Positions 1-11,996 of a stretch of 54,039 nt of DNA are shown piece by piece. Under the pieces are notes generated by a model. The model had not been told where the DNA came from and did no database searches. It saw only the letters and a program-made list of their open reading frames with translations. Source of the stretch: Thermomucor indicae-seudaticae. Taxonomy: Eukaryota; Mucoromycota; Mucoromycetes; Mucorales; Lichtheimiaceae. The number at the start of each line of letters is the position of its first letter. The first letter of the stretch is position 1. The DNA lies in contig JSYX01000153.1 of assembly GCA_000787465.1 (NCBI GenBank), forward strand, positions 1 through 54,039. The letters are read 5' to 3'. The position numbers and the translations under genes are program-made.

Positions 1-172
1 CTAAGGCTCGGCATTGGGATGAGACGTCCCGGTCCCACTTGGGATGGGAAATCTGGGAGGGGACTTGGGACGGTTCCCATCCCAGATATCTTTCCCAACT
101 TGGACCTGGGAACGGGAGCGTCCCATCCCAGATTCCGTTGTCTTGTCACATCCCATCCCATGCCGAGCCCTA
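1..172. mobile_element. Small non-autonomous TIR element (family copy 1)
   Basis: The left end reads CTAAGGCTCGGCATTGGGAT. The right end, read on the minus strand, starts CTAGGGCTCGGCATGGGATG, so the two ends are imperfect terminal inverted repeats. The interior is built from GGGA/TCCC-rich words and has no coding capacity. Reverse-transcriptase-coding sequence begins directly after the right end, so the element appears to sit inside the LINE that follows. The left flank is outside the window, so no target duplication can be checked. Two related elements occur at 22933-23054 and 32927-33150. Confidence 0.6.
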
Positions 173-2310
173 GTTACTGCTGCTTCGAAGCTCATCACGC
201 CTTTCCAAACTGGTTTTCTTCCAGGTCGATTTATTGGGATAATGGTTTCCTGTTCAAGATGGCGATGGAACAAGTCCGTGCATCACATTTATGTCAAGCA
301 ATTGGTCTTCCCTTGGACCAAGAGAAGGCCTACGATCGAATCCTTCCTAGATACTTACGGCGTGTCTGCAAACTTCTGGTTTCTTCCAGCAATTATTGAT
401 TGCGTTCAGGCGCTTTTCTTCTTAACACAATGCGCCGGAATATGAATGGGCATCCCACAACTCGCATACGACAAGGACGAGGACTCCGGCAAGGCGGTCT
501 TCTATCTCCAATTTTGTTCAACCTAGCTTTGGAACTACTATTACGATCCATTCTTGACAACCCACACTTCCACGGATTTCAACCTTGTTGGTCCCCTGAA
601 TCCATCCCGGCTCTTCCTCGCCTAGGCCCTCTTAAGGTACTGGCGTACGCGGATGACATATTTGTATTCCTTGGAACCCTGAATGATCTCGACCGACTCC
701 ACGAACACCTCCGAATGTACGAAGCCGCTTCAAACGCCAAGTTCAATGCGAACAAGATCCAAGCCATAGCCCTGTCTGGCCGGCTCCATCCGGACTGGGA
801 AGTAGCCCTGGTTAATACCGGTATTACAAATTTTCATGATCGGTCCTTACCTGAACCGGTAATCTATCTTGGTTATCCTCTTCACTACAGTAGCTGCAAG
901 TATTTCTCGATCGTCTGCTCCATAACGTTGAGACCGACTGTCATATGCATGCTCCCAGGCAACTCTCCGTACGCGGCCGCGCAACCGTTCTCAACACGCT
1001 CATTTTGTCACGCCTCCGGCATGTGCTACGACTGACTGGCCCATCGCCATCTACATTTTTCCGTCGCTTACGTGGCATATGTAGTCGATTTTTGATCACA
1101 CGGATGTTTCCTTGCATCAAAATTGATCAACTTTGTCTCCCGCGTTCGTTTGGGGGCCTGTTTATTTTGGACCCATTGGTACAGCAACAAGCACTTCAGT
1201 TACGTTATCTAGAGCCCCTCCTCCGGATATCTCAGGATTCGACCTACCTCATCCAATGTATGGCTCATCATCTTATGCATGCCGATAATCTCTCTACTGA
1301 TCCTCGACTATTGCTGGCTTTTACTGCCTACCGGTCTCGCACAGTCCTTGCAGCAAATGAAATCGGCCCTATGTTGTACCGCACCATCGATAGATTAAAT
1401 TTGGCTTGGGACACAGTTCAACTTTCCGGCAGCACCGTCCTTAGCCTACCATAGTCAGCCGTTTGGCCTCCATCCCAGCTCCGTCCTCCACCAAAAACGA
1501 CCTGGGCTACGACACCTTCAAGTGACGGATTTATTAGTTTTTATCGCTCGCTGGGATTCATCCGACGTCGTACAACACAAGATGGTATCTTCCATCCACG
1601 CCTCACTAGACAGTTCTTCACTGACGTTAAGGCGGGCTCGGTGCATTTTCGCCAATTCTTCGTCCATATTTGCCTCTATCCTTCACAGCGATCTGAAGAG
1701 TCTCGTGCGCCTACGTCTGGTACGGTTAGCGGAGCCCCTCTAGTTTCAATAATAGATGACACTTTTGGCAAATGGCCCTGGAGTACACAACGTTTTCGCC
1801 CTGTCCGACGCTCATCACCACCCACGAATATCAAAGGTCCGAGTGCGTAGCAATGGAACCAATTTTGGTGCTGGTCACTGGAGCCCACCGCACGCAATAT
1901 CTGGTATCGCTCCATTCATCGGTCCCTACCTACAGCACATGGATTATCGAAAATTGTGCTCCTCGCCGTGAGCACGTCTCAAGGCCGCCTAGGTGATGAC
2001 CCTGAAGAGACCTGCGAACGTTTCCTGATTACCTGTCCAAGAAGGCTATCACTATGGACGCGCGTGTGCCAAACATTATACAGAGCCGATCCAGACGTGG
2101 AAGATATAATCCGCCACCTTTCAGCTGGACCCAGTCCTCAACACGAACGCCGATCCACCCTATGTCCTCGCCATATCTGCTGTCTTACTGCACTTTAGCG
2201 CATACTGGCAATGCATCTTTCAAGCAGTTCCTTCCGTCGACTCTGCAAGCACTGGCAACTGTTTCACGCTTGCGACCGCCCGCTTTAGTTGAATAGTTTT
2301 GTCATGTTCT
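173..2310 (+). mobile_element. Degenerate LINE-type (non-LTR) retrotransposon, RT domain, broken frames
   Basis: The plus strand encodes pieces of a LINE reverse transcriptase spread over several frames. In order these are: a TGFLPGR block near 210 and a LDQEKAYDRI block near 315-345, both typical of RT fingers; GLRQGG and LSPILFNLALE near 485-535; the catalytic box AYADD near 645-660; and a downstream thumb/connection block (RGRATVLNTLILSRLRHVLR, 970-1030). A later block near 2010-2100 has CERFLITCPRR followed by LW, as in the C-terminal zinc-binding region of such proteins. Frameshifts and stops separate the blocks (near 240, 400, 890 and 1450), so it is not functional. I see no poly-A tail or target duplication. 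The exact 3' end is uncertain. Confidence 0.8.
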
Positions 2311-5205
2311 GCTCCCGACACATCCCTCATCATGGCATGTGACCGGTAACAAAATTGGAGGCTCCCTCCCATATCAGAAAACACCAGATACAGAACAAGA
2401 TTGCCTCCAGACAGAGCAAAACCAGAGCAGACACAAATTCGCAGATATCAGAAGTGAGCAGATTCCAGGTGTATCTGCTCTGCTCTGGTTTTTCGGAACC
2501 CTATCCAGAAAATCATGCCGATTCTTGCGATAGGCTCGCAAGGAACTTGCGTAGGGATCAAGACTAAAAGGGACACGCCAGACGAGGGGGCAAGTGGATT
2601 CGACGAAGGCATAAGTGATACATGCCAGTAGCCATTATTAATGAGCACAGGAGCTCAAAGGCCTGTGTTTTCTGTTTTGAACCAACTGTGCATAGGAAGA
2701 CCTGAAAGCGAACCTCGACCAGTACGTGGAGGACATCCACGAGCAACAGCACATCTGAATGTGTCAAACCTGAATGTACCGCTGCTCGAGCAGGTCCTGC
2801 GATACAAAATAGAGACATACAGGCAGCTGTTGCCATTGGGATGGCCGCAGCAAGCAATCTCCTCTGTTCTGAAAGAGTGACATTGCCACCTTTCGATTCC
2901 AGCTACAAAGCTGTTAAATATCAATCAACACTGGCCACCACTACCGAAAAGTATAGGTGACCGTCTTGGGAATGTAAATGACAACAGGGCTCAAACGCTC
3001 AAGAACAATTTTCCTCCAGGTGCGTGGAAGATCCTGCGGTATCTGCGGATAAAGTTGTGTACAACCAAAGCAAGTGAAATGTATAGACCAATCTTATGCC
3101 GCTGATATCTCTACAGGGTGAGCAGGCCGGCAGCCGTCGCGATGACGGAACTACGTAAGTGGATGTTTTGCACATGACCGATAGACCTCTTTACTCATGT
3201 GCATGCAGATCTTTCCTGATGGTAAGACTGATCGTTTGTTCAAAAATGTCGGATGCAGTACTCACGGGAGGAATGTTTCGACCTGTCGAACGCTATCGGT
3301 TGGGATCCATGTTTGTGTAAGTGGAAAATGTATAGAAACTGTTCATGTAAGGCGTTTACTAAAAAAGCGCGAAACTATAAACCCTCTAGCGCAATGTTCA
3401 ATGTCATCCTCGCGCAAATCAGATTCCTGCCGAGCACAAAAAGCAATTCGATAGGTGCAAGCATTCCGTCACAGAACAGTAGCAATATCCTATGCTGTTC
3501 AGTTGAAGCTCTCTTTTCTCAATGGGCACGAAACCCCTCTTATTAATAGACAAATCCCGATCCATTCTTATTAGAGAAAACTAGCACCTCGTCCCTCTTC
3601 CAGCTTTCCATATCTCGCTCATCTACCGCGTTGTTTTGCTCTTCTTTCTTTGGAGGGCTGGAGGACCTCCTTATTAACTGAACGTTGCTGCAGAAAAGTT
3701 AACTTTTATATCAAATACGTTGTAACCTTCCGTCATAGAAACTGGATTCCTACGCGATCCGCCTGACGTCCCCTGCCCATCCACAGTCTTAGGTAGTTTC
3801 CACAGACAACGGGATTGCGTTGAATCCTGTGGAGCAAGGAATCGGTTTTATCATACAATGACAATGGCGCTCGTAGCGGGACTATGAATTAGAGCTTTTT
3901 TCTTAGGTAGCAATTGTACGTACATATCAAAATAGCGCCCATCACACAACTCGATCTGGCATGGATGTGTCAGTAAAGTAGGAACATCAGTAAACATGCA
4001 ATAGAGAGACGGAGCCGGCATACATGTGGTAAACTGGATTAAAAAAATAGCATATTTCAAGGAGCTTTTCTCTTTCCTGCAAGAGCTGCCATTGGCACCA
4101 GGGAAATGCTCACTGTGCGCAGCGAAATTGTAAAACATGGCGACTCAATGGAAAACACGTCTGTGCCCACGCGGGTTTCATTAGACGACTCGGACAAAAG
4201 AAGATCGTTTTTCAGATTGCCCCCCTTCGTTCTGAGCAATGTGTGCAAAAAAAGGCCTCGTGGATTATGGAGGAAGGAGGCGGAAAACGGAGAATCGAAA
4301 CACACTCACATACGCACACACACACGTGCGGTAGTGTTGGAGGTGATCTGAGCGTTGATTGCAGATTGTAGATAATTGCATCGTTGAACGGCAACAGTTT
4401 CCACGACGCCCTTGTTACACCACAAAGTAGACTATTTCCGTTGGCAGTGAACAGGGCAAGGGGAGAGCGCACACAACAAGAAGCTTCTTTATAACTCTTT
4501 CACACCAGGTACAGAAAAAGATCAGCAAAACTAAGATAGGGATGGAGAGTATATATAGCGTCAACAAGCTCTTTTCTGATTATGGCAGGGGGATCTTATT
4601 GTTCGAAAGAATAAAGACAATGAACAATGAAAGTTAAAACGTGTTGCGGGGTAGGGTGTGTACAACCATCAAGCTTGACAGGGAAAACCCCATTGTTCAT
4701 CATCACTTGTATTAGTATGTAGAATTTTCTCTGGTCCCTGTTTTTGTGCTCCCCTTCTATATTGTTTGACAGTGCTCCGATAATCTACCAAGGAGTTAAA
4801 AGGGTTCAGGAGCAACTTAGAGAGGCAAACATATGCAAATCGGGTTTTCCATATAATTTCTTACGCACCTCAGGATGATAGCTTCACAATCTCTTTCACT
4901 TTCGTCTTTTTCTCATTTGTTGCCATGCCATGCTCCATTCAGGAACAGCAGCGGCTGATTTCTGTCTTTGAGACCACATTGTGTATACAACAACAAGTCG
5001 TCTCGGTTGGTATCAAAGCCATATATGCACACATCGAAAAACTGACATTTGAATCGAATAGGTCTTTAACGTCGTCATTCAGTCACCTTCATCCATTGTT
5101 TCTCTCGTTCGATATCCATTTGACTTTGTCGAATTCCATCAAAAGGTATAAATACTTCTCTCTTTCTTGTAGCTATATAAACCGACTGATTCAATGCATA
5201 TATAG
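2311..5205. other. No recognisable gene; hairpin and short orphan ORFs
   Basis: This stretch lies between the LINE relic and the AGC kinase. It contains an imperfect hairpin (2418-2492), a CA-rich microsatellite patch (about 4300-4327) and only short ORFs that match nothing I recognise. One of them (3253-3546, plus, 97 codons) is Cys-bearing and is listed as a finding. The right part (about 4925-5205) probably holds the 5' UTR and first exon(s) of the kinase gene, which I could not resolve. Confidence 0.5.
2418..2492. repeat. Imperfect inverted repeat (hairpin), about 75 bp
   Basis: AAACCAGAGCAGACAC at 2418-2434 is mirrored by GTGTATCTGCTCTGCTCTGG followed by TTT at 2469-2492. The arms are separated by about 35 bases. 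It could be a remnant of a small foldback element just downstream of the LINE relic. No coding role is visible. Confidence 0.5.
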
Positions 5206-7511
5206 ATTCGTAAGCATTATCCACGGACAAAGATCCCTTTTCCAGCACTTGCCGAACCCGTCCTTGAGCAGCATCATCAACGGCTACTTGCACGACGACG
5301 TTCTTTAAAGGATCTGCTGATGGCATTTAATAGTAGTCATAAAAAGAAATCGAATGCAGAAAAGATTGAGAAATATCTGCAGCGTTGCTTTGAACATCCC
5401 ATTGTGTCGATATCCACCCTCTTGCGTGATTTCTTGGCTGTCCAGAGGGAAGAAGATCGATTTTTGCCTGTTAGTACGACCACTATCGATAGTAAACCAC
5501 CAACACCAACTCCAGCAGTAGTCATTGTTGCTCCTCCTTCTCCTACAGAGCAATCGATCGTCGACAGTCACCATAATGATGAAGACGAACAAGGGCCTAA
5601 TAATAGAAATAAAGAGGTGTCCTTGGATGACTATGAGCTCCTGAAGGTGCTCGGAAAAGGATGCATGGGAAAGGTAAGGATAGGTCGTCGTCGTCGTCAT
5701 ACGTAAGATAGATCGTAATAAATGAATGTGCAGGTTCTATTGGTGCGTTCACGGCGAGACCGGCAACTCTACGCCCTCAAAGCGATCCGTAAAGACCACG
5801 TCATTCAACACAAGGAGATCCAACACACGCGTGCTGAACGCGACATTCTTGTCCAATTACGGCAAGCCGACCAGCCATCGCCATTCCTCATTGAACTCCA
5901 TTATGCGTTTCAGTCCCCTACGCATCTGTACCTGGTGCTTGATTATTTTAGTGGCGGCGACATTGCCACACAAATGGCAAAGTACACCATGTTCTCACTG
6001 GAGCGGACCTTGTTTTACGCAGCAGAAATTCTCTCTGGATTGTCTGTTTTGCATAACCGTGGCATTATTTACAGGTACCGTCAAAAACAAGGGGTGAGCG
6101 GGGGGGTTGCATTACGCAGGGTGGTATGTTAAACTTTATTGTCCACCAGGGACCTAAAGCCGGAAAATGTTTTGATTGGACGCAATGGACATATCGTCTT
6201 GACCGATTTTGGTTTGTCCAAAGTGTTTGACAAGAAGGATGATTGCACGACTTCTACCTTTTGTGGAACTGCAGAATACCTGGCCCCCGAAGTTCTCCTG
6301 GGCGACCCTTACACTTTTGTTGTGGATTATTGGAGTCTGGGTACGCTCCTCTATGAAATGTTGGCGGGCATCGTAAGTATAAGCCAAACGCGTGTTCCCC
6401 ATCAACGCAGTAGAATTGACACGTTCATTAGACGCCTTTCTGGGCTGAAAACCACAAGGAAATGTATAAAAGAGTTATCACCTGCCCACTTGAATTTCCG
6501 CCTCATTTCGATGCCGTGACCTGCGACCTGTTGTCTGGCGTAAGTCCCTCAAGCCCCATCTATCTGGTTCTTGCCCTGACAACTTTATTCTAGTTACTAG
6601 AAAAGGATCCAAGGGACCGTCTTGGATCGGAAGGCCCCGATCAAATAAAGGCACATCCGTTCTTTTCTGGCTTGGACTGGGACGACGTAGCACAGCTTAA
6701 ACTCGTGCCTCCATACATTCCTCACCTATCCTCGGAAACAGACCTGGCTAATTTTGATGGAACCTTTACGACCATGACTCCTCGTATCAGTAGTTCTTCC
6801 TCCTCTAATACCGCTTCCTCTAATACCGAGAGCATTGCAAATGATCCTTTTGAGCACTTTTCATTTGATGAAGCTGAATACACCGCCAACAACAACAGCA
6901 GGAGTAAAGAACAAGAAAATGATCCAACCACAAGACTCTTGAGACAAAGACTGTTACAACGTACACGCGCTCGACAACAGAAAAAGTTGGATCGATTCTC
7001 GTCCTCTTCCTCACTCTTGTCCTTTTCACCCAATGAAGTCGTTCGACACACGGATACCATGCCTTCCTTCTTTGTTACGTCATCGTCCCAACAATCAAGG
7101 CCATTGTCCGTCGTCACATCTTCTCGAGCACCAGCCAACTATATCCGAAAACGACACAGTGCTGTTCTATCTGACCCTGATAAAAACCAACAACAAGGAA
7201 ACGGCGAACAACAATGCAGTAATCATCAACAGAAAGAAGAAGAACAAGAAGATTGCTTATCCTTATACTCCAAATCATCATCCGGTGCATCTTTATCCAT
7301 TCAGTTGGCATCCACCCGGGCTGAAAGTGAAGTTAGCGACGACCGTATCATCACTTACAAACGTCCGCATTGCCCTGTGCCAGGTCAAATTCGCCGCGAT
7401 CCTGTCCTTACTGCTCTCTCTTCATCAAGTCTATCGTCTTGTGATCCTCCTCCTCAAGATTCAACAACATATTCTAATATCAACAACAACACCACTACTA
7501 CTAGCTACTAA
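5206..7511 (+). CDS. PX-domain AGC-family Ser/Thr kinase (S6K/Sck/Psk-like), 5' incomplete
   Basis: The frame opens after an AG at 5205 with a PX-domain tail ([12 protein letters not shown], then RRRSLKDLL and [11 protein letters not shown]). The first in-frame ATG is 5320, but it lies inside the PX domain, so at least one upstream exon is missing from this model. The kinase domain follows: glycine loop GKGCMGKV, lysine in YALKAI, YRDLKPEN, DFG, T-loop [14 protein letters not shown], and RDRLGS. Exons read 5206-5673, 5734-6074, 6150-6372, 6432-6539 and 6594-7511, all GT-AG with frame kept. The tail has a TMTP turn motif and a hydrophobic motif FEHFSF, both AGC hallmarks, followed by a long Ser/Asn/Gln-rich region. 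Family membership is secure. The assignment to S6K/Sck-like nutrient signalling is inference. A phosphoinositide-binding role is expected for the PX domain. Confidence 0.85.
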
Positions 7512-7770
7512 CACTAATATCGCATCCATCCTCACCTTACATCATGACCAAGCAACTAACTAATTATGCAATTCTAATCCACATCCATTATAAGAGTAGT
7601 TCCCCGCTTTCACACACAAGAAACTTAATCTTGCATTGCATCCCCAATTTGACTAATTTCAGACCACACCTACTAATAACTACTGCTACTGCTACTGCTA
7701 CTAATAATAAACAATCACACACAACAGCGGCAACAACATCATAATTCAAGGGCGCTTATTATACAGTATA

Positions 7771-9021
7771 TCATTGTTTTTTATTCGCTTCCGCTAACCA
7801 TGCTTTAAATTTTTCGTCGTCGCGTTGTCGAGACAACGATGGTGGAAATTTACTCGAGGAAACAAGTGGATTTTCATCTTCTTCGCTTTCTTCAGATTCG
7901 TCATACTCGTCTTCATCCTCCTCCTCTTCCTCCTCCCAGGTCTCATCCTCCAGTGATGCTACGTATGTAAAAAAAAAGTAAATATCATACCAAAACAGGA
8001 CACAAGAGAAAGAAGAAAAGGATATACCTCCCGGTTTACCACCCAAGGGCACCTCTGTTCCACCTTTCGAAACCTTCATATCATTCATCAACCTCGTGAG
8101 CTGATCCTGCCTATTTTTCTCTTCGCGCTCCATTTTCTCTCGAATCAGGCGCTCAATCTCTGGCTTGTACTCCGTTTCGTATTCTTTCGCTGCCTCCTGG
8201 ATCGCGTCAAAGAACTCGTCGACGCCCTGGCCCGTCACCGCCGACACGCCCACCACCTTGAGATGGTTGTAGAACTCGTCCAGGACCAAACTCATCGAAT
8301 TGATCAGGCTGTTCATGTAACTCGTGTTATCCTGCTGCGCCAAAGCCTCCTGGAACTTTTCAAAGTCGGTCATCCACTCGACCGCAAACTCGTGTGAAAC
8401 CACGTCGGTCTTGTTGAACACTAAAATAAAAGGCAGCTTGGTCTTGTACAAGATACTGCAGGCGTACAGCATATTGCTCATGAACGTCGCCGGGGCCGTC
8501 GTCCGCGGCGTATCGATAATGTAGGCGACCACCGTTGGGTACGTCGCCGCCAGGGTATCGGTGATAATCGCTCCCGAGGCCGACCACGTAAAGATCTCGA
8601 TTTGCCCCGGCGTGTCCACCAAAATGTGGCTCACACTCTGCGACCGTTTCGCGACGAAATTCAAGACTTGATCAAACTTGGTCGTAAACAGATTCAGACT
8701 CGTCAGAATGCCCCCATTCGGTCCAAGGTTGTATTGCTTCATGACCTCCTTGTAATTCACTGTGTCCCGAATGTCAATGTTGGCTGTGAACGGTAAATTA
8801 CCCACGGCAGGATCGAGGTTCAGTACGTAAGGTGGCCGCTTTTGGCTGTGTAAATGGGCTACGATCCTCTATTATTCATTACACCGTCAGATCGATCATT
8901 CCTCCAGACCAAAATACCACTTTATATATAAAACTACCTGCATAAAGGTCGTCTTGCCAGATCCAGCCATGCCAATGCACAGAATCACAGGCGGCTGCTT
9001 CTTGCTGTCATTTTCTGACAT
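7771..9021 (-). CDS. GPN1: GPN-loop GTPase 1 (RNA polymerase II assembly/import factor)
   Basis: Exon 1 (9021-8938) encodes the start and Walker [11 protein letters not shown]. Exon 2 (8868-8028) carries NLDPAV, the diagnostic GPNGGI loop, switch DTPGQIE, NKTD (base recognition) and SAVTG. Exon 3 (7958-7771) is a very acidic tail ending AEANKKQ. The intron at 7959-8027 is 69 nt, in frame and stop-free, so read-through would also give a complete protein; the AT/T-rich content and good GT...AG ends favour splicing. GPN1 (yeast Npa3) acts with RNA polymerase II subunits in assembly and nuclear import. Start: the first ATG, directly before the P-loop, as in the family. The gene converges on the kinase gene (260 bp between stops). 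Confidence 0.93.
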
Positions 9022-9646
9022 GGTCTGCGATCGAAGATCAAAGGAAAAATGTCGGCGTCGGGTTTTCCGAATCCCGCTTGGAAATTCGCTGTCCTTTCAA
9101 GACAATTCGAACGGTAGTAAAGTAAAAACGCAAGTATTGCGCCGTTTGCAAATTGTTCGTTCAAGGAATAGAGAATAAAAGGCCATTGGAAAAGCGTTAT
9201 CTTCCTGTCTTAAAGAGATTTTCTGCAAGGACCATAGGCTTTCTACGTAAAAGTAAAAGAAAGACACATCTGGAAAAGCCCGTTTATACGCTAGACTCTG
9301 TGCAAAGAGTTATTACATAGCTAAAAGCGTATTTGCTTTTCCTTTTCTACTGTCGCCTTTAACGGTGTTAGCCTTTGGCATATTGTTTCTCTTGGATCAC
9401 AAAAATCACGCTTTCTGTCGTGTTACGCGGGACAGATTTTGAGCGGACTCCCTGTCAAAAATCAAGCGATAATTTACCCCTGTTTCTGAACCGAGATTGC
9501 TGGACGCTTACTGTCTTTAATTTTTCTCGTGCTATATACTGTGTATATCCTCTTTACAAGGTGGGAATCGATTTACATACATACATACATACATACAGTC
9601 AGTCAGTCAGTTAGAAGCAAAGTATGCAACTACTAGTAGTAGGAGG
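9022..9646. other. Intergenic: GPN1 5' side and RAD17 3' side, with a microsatellite
   Basis: No gene seen. A CATA tetranucleotide run followed by CAGT repeats lies at about 9577-9612. Both neighbours are on the minus strand, so this holds the GPN1 promoter and the RAD17 terminator region. Confidence 0.6.
9577..9612. repeat. Microsatellite (CATA)n-(CAGT)n
   Basis: Five to six CATA units run directly into about four CAGT units. It lies just beyond the 3' end of the RAD17-like gene. Confidence 0.9.
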
Positions 9647-11716
9647 TCAATATTCGGCTAGTGCAGCCAGATCATCACCAGCTCCAAAGATATTGTCAAA
9701 CTCATCATCATCATCATCATCATCAACGCTCATCGGATCGTCTTCCTCAATATCATCTCCCCATTGGGCAGGATCCGATTGGGTATCTTGTACCGTCGTC
9801 ATTTGGCTTTTCGATGATTCTATGTTTCCCCTTCTATCCCGAAGTGCTTGAAACAACATGGGCTTATTAATCTCCATCTTTCTGTGGATAGGCTTTGTCC
9901 GTGTCTTCATAATGCCTCGCATAGCCAATAGACACTGGTATTGTCCAATGGCCGGATCCTTATTTTTAACCAACCGGCCAGTCAGTCAGTCGATCGATCG
10001 ATCTACTACGATTCCTGTTCCTTCCAATACTTTACCTTCCATTCAACAGTCGGCGCCATGCAGTCTGCTTGGCTCAACCACTGAAGTGCTTCTGCACACT
10101 GTGAGATATCATCGTGGAACTTTATAAAATTCTCGTGCAAGTACGTAATGAACAGATCTGGGTCCACTGGCAGCAGAGGCAGGATTTCCTATATATATCA
10201 TCAAGCCATCTGCCTATCTACATCTTGACCTTTTTCCATTTACCTCTGGAATGGATTCCGTCCGACCTTGCTCATCCCCTAGAGAACAAAAGTGAGTTGT
10301 TTTAAACAGAAATAAATAGGAGGGGTGTAACTTACGTTTCGCGTGCAAGACTTTGCCAAGTGCATGAAACAATTCAATTGGTCCACCTCTTGTACCCATG
10401 CTATCGTTTTCTCTCATTAGCTCCTTTCTCTCTCCTGAATCCATCTAAATACCTCTCGGAAATGTTTCGTTCTTCTTCTTGGATAGGAGAATAAAAATGA
10501 TCTCGCTTGCGTTTTTCAGGTAAGACAGGTACCTCCAAGGGCGTGCAATAGAACTGCAAAGTATTGATCGCACACCGTATATCGCCCTGAGACAACTGGG
10601 CTATCTCCACCAGCTTTTCTTTATCCAGGACGTGCCATGCTCTTTTCACTTCCAGATCTTGAATCTTGGCCAAGTTTTTGACAAGTGTACTGGTGATGAT
10701 AGGATTGAATCTATGCTTCCATTTAGAACCAGCGCTCCATTCGCAATATTCCTTTTGACAAAACTTACTCAATGACCTTACAAGCTGGACTTTCTAAGAT
10801 GGACTGAGGCACAATATCTCGCAGTCCAGCCAGTTGCGCCTCTGTGCTTTTACTGGATCGACTACCCTCCACCGCCGTCCACGCTTCGCTCACGACAACG
10901 ACCAGTAGACAAGCTGTCCTTATGTTGGACACGGACTGCAGCGCTGCATGGAATTGAACCTTGCTTGTCTCTTCTAACAGGTCTGGAATGTCATCCAAAA
11001 GAATGATCCGTCCTGCTTGTTTATTACTCTCCTCTTCAGGATTTTCAAGGGTATCCAGGTGCGTCGCTCGTCGTAGAAATTGTTCAAATTTGGACATACT
11101 CGATTCGTACAGCTCATCCAATGTTTCGCGCTGACTATTGTTCCATTCCACAATTCGGTAGTTGAGTGTTTTCGCAAGGACTCGGATCAGTGTGCTTTTG
11201 CCGCATCCTGCTGGGCCCGTCAAAATAAGGTACTTGCTCCCTCCTTTTTTTAGTTTTCCGTGATAGATCTACACATCTGCAGTAAATATACCTTGTATCG
11301 GCCGTAGGGCCCTTTCAAGCATGACGATTCCAGAACCGCCTTGACGTCCCTGATCTTTTGCACCCTCACCGCGAGATCTTCCTGTTCGTTACTGAATCAG
11401 TTCAGGGCCCCAATTAGAAAGAACGAAACGATATTACCTCAGTCTTAGGCTCGTATTTTTCGGACCAAAGGAGATCTATATGATTCGATTAGAGATCGCT
11501 GGCCTAATGAAGAGAGATTTGGTTACCTTTTCGAGCAGTAGTATCATCCTCAGTGGGTGGTGCACTGTTGACAACAGGAGCTCGTCGTGCTTTTTTCTTT
11601 TGTGTCGCGTAAGGCGGAAGAATGAAATGCTTTTGATTCGCAAAATGAGATTATTATGCATTACGATGCGTAAATGGATTAGCTTTCTTTACCGAGCCAT
11701 CCTGCGAGAAATCCAT
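9647..11716 (-). CDS. RAD17: RAD17-type checkpoint clamp loader (9-1-1 loader)
   Basis: From the 5' end: a putative start at 11716 (MDFSQDGSVKKANPF); an exon ending TTARK; LLWSEKYEPKTE; EDLAVRVQKIRDV; then YLILTGPAGCGKST (Walker A) with IILLDDIPDL as Walker B. Downstream come the AAA lid (LVEIAQLSQGDIRCAINTLQ), a KRKR stretch, LFHALGKVLHAKR, a helical block with YLHENFIKF, and LLAMRGIM before an acidic Asp-rich tail ending at 9647. RAD17 loads the Rad9-Rad1-Hus1 clamp at DNA damage. Clear introns: 10711-10768, the one between AKR and GDEQGR, and the one before EILPLL. The frame changes near 10410-10440 without a normal-sized intron, and the intron between the first two exons would be only about 35 nt, so the 5' model is tentative. 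Confidence 0.85.
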
Positions 11717-11996
11717 AAGAACACAGGACAGGAAAAGTTTGTGTCACCCCACGAAGAAGAGAACAAGGTACTCCGACTTTTGTTTCATGCGAAATGTGTC
11801 CTGGATAATGTGGGCGTCTCAGACAGGCCTAAACTTCATACGCAGAGATTTATAGCTTTTCTTCGACCGCAAAGGATGCAGCTGTATGCAAACTGTATGG
11901 AAATAAAGAAAATCCAGTATACACAATTCTCCACGACAGAGGAGCAAAAAGCTAGGAGGAGGGGAAAGATTAATACATTGGTAGGTCTAAGTTTCT

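Noticed and set aside
5305..5700. 131-codon minus ORF opposite the PX/kinase start
   Set aside because: Antisense of a well-supported exon.
7033..7563. 176-codon plus ORF overlapping the kinase tail
   Set aside because: Alternative frame of the low-complexity Ser/Asn/Gln-rich tail; no start context or family.
9700..9732. CAT-repeat tract that looks like a microsatellite
   Set aside because: It is the coding sequence for the Asp run in the acidic C-terminal tail of RAD17 (minus strand), so it is not listed separately.
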